A stretch of DNA of 64,000 nucleotides from Gracilimonas sp. GTDB taxonomy: Bacteria; Bacteroidota; Rhodothermia; Balneolales; Balneolaceae. The notes under the pieces are model-generated. The model searched no databases, was not told where the DNA came from, and worked only from the letters and a program-made list of their open reading frames with translations. The stretch lies in the NCBI GenBank assembly GCA_022450045.1, contig JAKURD010000007.1:1-64000 (forward strand), given 5' to 3'. Every line of letters begins with the position of its first letter. The first letter of the stretch is position 1. Below are positions 60,744 to 64,000 of this stretch, piece by piece. The translations under genes were made by a program, and so were the position numbers.

Positions 60744-61853
60744 TTATTTAAAGCCGAATAAGAGCGGGAAGATGATCACAACAATCGCTGCCCAGACTGC
60801 ATAAACCAGCAGATAATCGGTTTGCCATTTTTCAAGAGCCTGAAATGATGAATCACCGCTCAAAAAACGGATGTACAGTGCTGCGGACCAGATCAGATTA
60901 ACCAGAAGGATCAAATTCATGCCAAGAGCGGCCACTCTGTTGGGGGTGAAACCGAACTCTGCAATGCGTTCAGAGATTCCCCAGAGTGCGACGGCATCAG
61001 CCAGTAAGGCACTTACCACCAGTACAACCTGTACCACATCAAATGCACCGGGAGAAGCTTCAGCGTCTCGGGCAGAAATGGAGTAGATAAGAAGGCATAG
61101 AACCACAACCAGCAGCAGATCAAAAGCGATGAGCACGTTTCGATCCATGATCAACTCATTTCCTGTAAAGAGGAGAGTTCCCAGGAAGGCGATGATCACG
61201 ATGGCAAAAAGAGGGGAGAAGAGTTTAGCCAGTACCGGGGCAAAATTCTCAGCAATATTGTTTCTGATTTTTACCAACCACACAGCAATGATGACGGCTC
61301 CGGTCGCACCACAAGGCAACAACCAAGATTCAAAGACCGGCTCAATATCAATATCGATAGTTCCAAAGATCAGCGCCATGAATCCGGTTAGAACACCGCC
61401 CCCAAGAACAATAAGCACATAGTAGATAAACAGCTCGCCGGAAAAGCGAATGAACTCCATACGCCCGTTATCCAGAAACCACGTTCCTCCCGTAAATGCT
61501 ATCCCTACAATCAACCACAGTGCTACGGGCAGGTGTAAGGCTGAAAGTAATTCGGTATCTCCACCTTGTTCGAAAGGATAAATATTGGCGAAGATCACAG
61601 CCACAATAAATGCAGAAGCCAAAAGGATAAGAGGGCGGAATTTAAGATTCCGCTTCCACACAAAATAGACGGTCAAAAGAGGAAGCACAAAGAAACTCAT
61701 ATTTCGAATATAGAAATTCTCGTTCTGATCCAGATCAAGCCCAAATAGCGAAGGAAGTTTTATGAGTATGGCTGCCGCAATTGCCAAACTAAAGGCGATA
61801 ATTGCCTCTTTAAGAGCGTTTTTGTCGTAGTACTGTTGGAAAGTCGTTGTCAT
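60744..61853 (-). CDS. Multi-pass membrane protein, DUF4153-like
   Basis: 369 aa, about ten helices. The segment ISERIAEFGFTPNRVAALGM (~294-313) resembles the conserved YRIxEYGLTxNR motif of DUF4153 proteins. The C-terminus has the WQTDYLLVYAVWAAIVVIIF helix. Function unknown. It lies 59 nt before the preceding membrane gene on the same strand. Confidence 0.7.
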   Translation of the reverse strand: MTTTFQQYYDKNALKEAIIAFSLAIAAAILIKLPSLFGLDLDQNENFYIRNMSFFVLPLLTVYFVWKRNLKFRPLILLASAFIVAVIFANIYPFEQGGDTELLSALHLPVALWLIVGIAFTGGTWFLDNGRMEFIRFSGELFIYYVLIVLGGGVLTGFMALIFGTIDIDIEPVFESWLLPCGATGAVIIAVWLVKIRNNIAENFAPVLAKLFSPLFAIVIIAFLGTLLFTGNELIMDRNVLIAFDLLLVVVLCLLIYSISARDAEASPGAFDVVQVVLVVSALLADAVALWGISERIAEFGFTPNRVAALGMNLILLVNLIWSAALYIRFLSGDSSFQALEKWQTDYLLVYAVWAAIVVIIFPLLFGFK

Positions 61854-61936
61854 TTTAGGTAATTGAATATTTCATATTGAAAGAACTTTGAATTACAAAG
61901 TAGTCGGTTAAATTTTTTTGACTTCTATTAAATATG

Positions 61937-62123
61937 TTAAGAACGAATTTTAGATTGGGTGAAGAAATACCACCCGGTTCCGATTACGATTAGTGCGAGT
62001 GGAAGTGCACCCGGTTCGTCCTCAACTACGATCATAAAGGTTACCAGAACGAGACCGATAAATATGGTCAAGAGTGATAGCAGCTTGTACAGAATTCAGC
62101 TTTTTCAATAGATGTGTTTTCAT
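61937..62123 (-). pseudogene. Small two-helix membrane protein gene with a frameshift
   Basis: From ATG 62123 (2 nt after the HTH stop) the start reads MKTHLLKKL. The rest reads in another frame: ILYKLLSLLTIFIGLVLVTF, MIVVEDEPGALPLALIVIGT, GWYFFTQSKIRS and TAA at 61937-61939. The span is 187 nt, one more than a 61-aa gene, so one extra base near 62094-62097 (GAATT) explains the break. The reconstructed protein has two helices and a short acidic loop. Confidence 0.65.
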
Positions 62124-62125
62124 AG

Positions 62126-62425
62126 TTATTTTTGTGATTTAATGATCGATTCCAGGACTTTGAGATGTTGGTTAAACGCTTTTTTCCCTTCCGGCGTCAT
62201 GGTGTAACTGGTGTTGGGTTTATTGTCGATGAAGGATTTTTCTACTTCCACAAATCCTTCCTGTTCCAGCTTTTTTATGTGTGTAGCCAGGTTTCCGTCG
62301 GTCACTTCCAGGAATTCCCTCAGAGAGGTAAAATCCAGAGAATCGTTAACGGCCAGGGCTGACATGATCCCAAGCCTTACCCGGTTTTCAAATGCTTTAT
62401 GTAGATCGTCGAATGATATGTTCAT
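62126..62425 (-). CDS. Winged-helix transcriptional regulator (HTH_34-like)
   Basis: 99 aa. LHKAFENRVRLGIMSALAVN at the N-terminus, recognition region TSLREFLEVTDGNLATHIKK (~32-51) and wing VEVEKSFIDNKPNTSYTMTP, typical of the MarR/PadR-like winged-helix domain usually encoded next to a small membrane protein. It lies 6 nt after such a gene. It probably represses its own operon. Confidence 0.88.
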   Translation of the reverse strand: MNISFDDLHKAFENRVRLGIMSALAVNDSLDFTSLREFLEVTDGNLATHIKKLEQEGFVEVEKSFIDNKPNTSYTMTPEGKKAFNQHLKVLESIIKSQK

Positions 62426-62431
62426 TGTGAA

Positions 62432-63037
62432 TTACCGCTCGAACCTGAAGTACATATAAATCCCGTACACAATATGAACCAATCCGAATCCGATGGCCCA
62501 GAAAAGAAGTCCATAGCTGATAAAGGCTGCATTCAATAAACCAAGGATCATTTGCACAAAACCCATGATCCTCACCTCCTTGATTGAATAAGATCCAGCA
62601 TTGTATAATGCGAATCCGTAAAACAGAAGGGTTAATGGAGCGATCAATCCGAGAAGTCCATATGGGATGATAAGCATGATCAAAATTCCCCCGGTTAATA
62701 ACGGGACAGCCATGCTGGTCAACAATCTTCGGGAGGTGACATTCCAAGCTTTATTATCCTGTTTTTTAGCTTTCCTTCGGGAGTCCAGAAGGGCGCTTAT
62801 CAGGGAAAGGAAGAGAACTCCGGTTGCTGTTAATATGATGTTGGTCAGATCCGGGTAGCTATAAAAGATCTCATCCGGGTGAAACTCAAGAACGCTGTAA
62901 GCGATCCATGCACCGGCCAGTGCATAAATTCCGGCTAATATTCCCGCCCAACCGGAAAGCGATAAAAATTTTGAAGACCGCTCCATCATGGAACGTATCT
63001 CTGCAATATCCTGAATGTAGTCTTGCTCTTTTTTCAT
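62432..63037 (-). CDS. Membrane protein paired with the winged-helix regulator
   Basis: 201 aa. Cytoplasmic start (MKKEQDYIQDIAEIRSMMER) followed by about six helices: ~27-49, ~62-83, ~107-124, ~128-146, ~155-172 and ~175-195. This architecture, with the MMERSS-KFLSLSGW motif, is common in Bacteroidota directly before HTH_34 regulators. The function is unknown; it may be a sensor for the regulator. Confidence 0.78.
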   Translation of the reverse strand: MKKEQDYIQDIAEIRSMMERSSKFLSLSGWAGILAGIYALAGAWIAYSVLEFHPDEIFYSYPDLTNIILTATGVLFLSLISALLDSRRKAKKQDNKAWNVTSRRLLTSMAVPLLTGGILIMLIIPYGLLGLIAPLTLLFYGFALYNAGSYSIKEVRIMGFVQMILGLLNAAFISYGLLFWAIGFGLVHIVYGIYMYFRFER

Positions 63038-63756
63038 GCAAAGTACTTTTTATTTCAAAGTAAGTATGAATTTTTTGTTTTGCAATAGTGAGGCGGAATA
63101 AATTTTTGGTATGGAACGCGGGTGATACGGATTGGGCGGATCATCACGGATTATATTAACCATAGGTATTAGCGTAAGCATTATGCTTGTGCGATGTTGT
63201 ATTAGGGTTGATAGCCACTTTCGGGCAGGTCTGAAGACCTTGGCTTGTTTTTTATCGTGCCACTTGTCTTTTATCCAAAACGAACCAATAGATCGAGAAA
63301 ACACACAGATGTCACGCTTCCCAAACACATATTAGTTTGTTGCTAAAGACGATTCAAGAGCTATCTATTCGCGAATCGGTCCATCGCATATTGTCCATCG
63401 CATTTCAACCACTCCTCAGCGATCATCTGCCTGATCCGTTTCATCCGTGTTCTATTCGATAGTTTTATTAAGACTATGTTAACTGCCTTTATAGATTCTC
63501 AGGTTAATTTTGTCTTGATCCCCGATTGTAGGGCAGGCACCTTACCAAAAGATCAAGGCTGTCAAATTTTGTTCGGCGTTCGCGATGATTTGTTGCATCA
63601 TCCTCACTTAATCCGGGCAAAATTCTAAGGCCGATAGGAACGTTGAACAAAGAAGTATTAAGTAGTCATTCCTGCGGAGGCAGGAATCTAATTGTTTGAA
63701 CAACGGATTAAACGAAATATGGGATTCTACAGATTTTTACGATTCTTTGGCAAATA
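63038..63756. other. Gene-free repeat-rich stretch
   Basis: No coding sequence is recognised. Direct repeats of CAAAGTA (63038-63044 and 63056-63062) lie upstream of the minus-strand operon and may be regulator sites. ACGGATTGGGCGGAT (63127-63141) repeats 28051-28065. ATTCCTGC-GGAG-GCAGGAAT (63668-63687) is a perfect dispersed-type palindrome. Confidence 0.55.
63668..63687. repeat. Short palindromic repeat
   Basis: ATTCCTGC (63668-63675) and GCAGGAAT (63680-63687) are perfect 8-bp arms with a GGAG loop. Elements of the form ATTCCTGC-loop-GCAGGAAT are widely scattered in intergenic DNA of many bacteria. Confidence 0.6.
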
Positions 63757-63835
63757 TTTACTCCAGTGCTAACCAAAGAGTTTCTCCTCCCTGAAGGAGA
63801 TCAAGAGGAGGGCAAATGTCGCCAAGCATTAGTCT
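63757..63835. repeat. Copy 2 of an ~80-nt dispersed repeat
   Basis: Same element as 59977-60056 in the same orientation; see TTTCTCCTCC (63781-63790) and the AAGAGGAGGG arm (63803-63812). Confidence 0.65.
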
Positions 63836-63854
63836 GTTTTAATAAATAACGTGA

Positions 63855-64000
63855 ATTCGAGATAAAGAATTTTAAAAGGCTATAAGATCCATCTGATCAA
63901 TGATCCAGGGGTCTGGTGTTGGATTAAGATAAGGAAAAGACGCAGGTGCCTAAATCAAACAAACGGTCAGATGGACTTGGAGCCATCAGACCGAGGAGCT
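63855..64000. repeat. Inverted copy of the 39.2-kb repeat, running off the window end
   Basis: Read on the minus strand this matches 39310-39491: CTCGGTC-GAT, CTCCA-GTCCATCTGACCG, TTGTTTGATTTAGGCACC, TTAATCCAACA, GATCAGATGGATCT-ATAGCC and TCTTTATCTCGA. It is cut by the end of the window, so its full length is unknown. Confidence 0.75.

Overview
The window looks like a chromosomal segment of a Balneolota/Bacteroidota-type bacterium (Balneola, Gracilimonas or Rhodohalobacter-like). This placement is inferred from gene content and expression signals, not from a marker tree. Starts generally lack Shine-Dalgarno sequences, and several genes have the Bacteroidota-type -7 box TAnnTTTG. Large TonB-dependent receptors, DUF5916, DUF4097, DUF5777, YceI and DUF2805 proteins and many lipoproteins are present. 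No tRNA, rRNA, CRISPR array, intact insertion sequence or prophage was seen.

Layout. 0.1-0.7 kb: a lipoprotein made of two protease-propeptide (I9-like) modules. 1-6.5 kb: nuoL-nuoM-nuoN of respiratory complex I, with a pterin carbinolamine dehydratase gene between nuoM and nuoN. 6.6-7.2 kb: a ribbon-helix-helix/PIN toxin-antitoxin pair. 7.2-8.5 kb: rpsF-rpsR-rplI with a structured leader. 8.6-16.3 kb: dsbD, an ExbB/ExbD/ExbD energy-transducing cassette, thiL and ftsH. 16.5-21.1 kb: a beta-helix lipoprotein next to a TonB-dependent receptor. 21.2-24.8 kb: an arsenic operon (arsR, arsM, arsC, a DUF6428 gene with an internal stop, acr3). 25-26.4 kb: 6-pyruvoyltetrahydropterin synthase and FolE2. 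With the dehydratase at 4.7 kb these suggest tetrahydrobiopterin synthesis and recycling.

26.5-39 kb is a mosaic: two ArsR/SRPBCC-type clusters, an ECF sigma factor with a TM/beta-barrel partner, a cupredoxin-YceI-DUF5777 operon, an MltF-like transglycosylase, a subtilase lipoprotein lying between a decayed and an intact cupin copy, and long gene-poor stretches of repeats. 39.5-46 kb: two very short membrane protein genes, a secreted amidohydrolase, a Na+/Ca2+ exchanger, a frameshifted beta-propeller lipoprotein and tex. 46.1-52.2 kb: an ECF sigma/anti-sigma/DUF4097/DUF4097 operon followed by a DUF5916 outer-membrane protein. The sigma gene and the DUF5916 gene share a promoter-like element (GTAAC-N17-GTGTA), so they may form one regulon. 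52.2-63 kb: small membrane proteins, a Bax-inhibitor-1 family protein, MerC, a D-amino-acid-oxidase-like enzyme, a response regulator, a tandem-repeat membrane protein, a ferredoxin-NADP reductase and a membrane-protein/winged-helix operon. The last kilobase is repeat-rich and noncoding.

The most notable points are: (1) the sigma-factor regulon at 46-52 kb; (2) the stand-alone tandem I9 lipoprotein; (3) the pterin genes; (4) at least five genes broken by one small lesion. Three of those five are explained by one missing A in an A-run, which may be real slippage mutation or uncorrected sequencing error; (5) dispersed repeat families, including one in inverted orientation at 39.2 kb and 63.9 kb.
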